NCBI GenBank assembly: GCA_009773335.1
Contig: WRPF01000033.1
Location: 1-33,638 of the forward strand
Reading direction: 5' to 3'
DNA length: 33,638 bases
Source: Caulobacteraceae bacterium
GTDB lineage: Bacteria; Pseudomonadota; Alphaproteobacteria; Caulobacterales; Aquidulcibacteraceae
The notes below the pieces were generated by a model that saw nothing but the letters and a program-made list of their open reading frames with translations, did no database searches and had not been told where the DNA came from. Each line of letters starts with the position of its first letter. Position 1 is the stretch's first letter. Shown here one piece after another: positions 33,562-33,638 of the stretch. The position numbers and the translations under genes were made by a program.

Positions 33562-33638
33562 TGCGGCGGCGCGGCCGACGCGGGTGGCGGCGGCGGAGCC
33601 GGCGTGGGCGTCGGATCGGGAACCGGCGGCGCGTCGTC
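33558..33638 (-). CDS. mreC: Rod shape-determining protein MreC, C-terminal end
   Basis: Only the last 26 codons are inside the window. They encode DDAPPVPDPTPTPAPPPPAS and a short AAPPQ end, a proline-rich tail as found on many alphaproteobacterial MreC proteins. The TGA overlaps the mreD ATG (ATGA). Identity rests on the tail and on the conserved mreC-mreD-mrdA-mrdB order, since the core domain lies outside. Confidence 0.8.
   Translation of the reverse strand, partial: DDAPPVPDPTPTPAPPPPPASAAPPQ

Noticed and set aside
1-33638. CRISPR array, prophage, insertion sequence, tRNA or rRNA gene
   Set aside because: No regularly spaced repeats, transposase, integrase or phage proteins, and no tRNA- or rRNA-like stretch was recognised on either strand by reading.

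Overview
The window reads as chromosomal DNA of a free-living, high-GC Alphaproteobacterium, most like Caulobacterales/Hyphomonadales. This rests on gene content: a split transhydrogenase (pntAA/pntAB/pntB), an aa3-type cytochrome oxidase subunit IV, an alphaproteobacterial-type IscU-like scaffold, and an mreC-mreD-mrdA-mrdB cell-shape operon with a proline-rich MreC tail. I see no rRNA, tRNA, CRISPR array, insertion sequence, prophage or integrase. Genes are packed tightly, often joined by 4-base start/stop overlaps, and no stretch over about 230 bases lacks a gene.

Left part (1-7171): a truncated exported protein, a DUF2442 protein, a low-GC membrane protein, then a minus-strand run transcribed alpha/beta hydrolase -> aa3 oxidase subunit IV -> pntAA -> SnoaL-like -> pntAB -> 216-aa membrane protein -> 89-aa membrane protein -> pntB. 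The transhydrogenase operon is enlarged: three extra genes lie between its subunits, and PntAB carries an insertion of about 75 residues between its last two membrane helices.

7276-10893: envelope genes. An LpxR-type lipid A deacylase overlaps an ArnT-like GT-C glycosyltransferase that appears to start at a CTG codon. A GT2 glycosyltransferase converges on them.

10951-18514: yidD, a lipoprotein alpha/beta hydrolase and thrS form one overlapping chain. Then come small membrane/exported proteins, a DUF885 metallopeptidase-like protein, an IscU-like scaffold, and two tandem exported paralogs that share four cysteines.

18537-23082: cysS and folE diverge. A DUF6958-like protein and hisI follow on the plus strand, facing a minus-strand operon of an ArsR regulator and two SRPBCC proteins. 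A palindrome spans the regulator's start and its candidate promoter.

23148-29141: a Tat-exported PhoD phosphatase, a DUF7064/7065-like protein, and a plus-strand group of hotdog thioesterase, DUF423 membrane protein, epoxide hydrolase and prolyl aminopeptidase.

29151-33638: the minus-strand mreC'-mreD-mrdA-mrdB operon, which builds the elongasome. A VapC-type toxin and an atypical antitoxin gene are attached directly to its 3' end.

The best candidates for undescribed biology are the enlarged transhydrogenase operon, the tandem four-cysteine exported family, the atypical antitoxin with its own palindrome behind mrdB, and the CTG-initiated glycosyltransferase.
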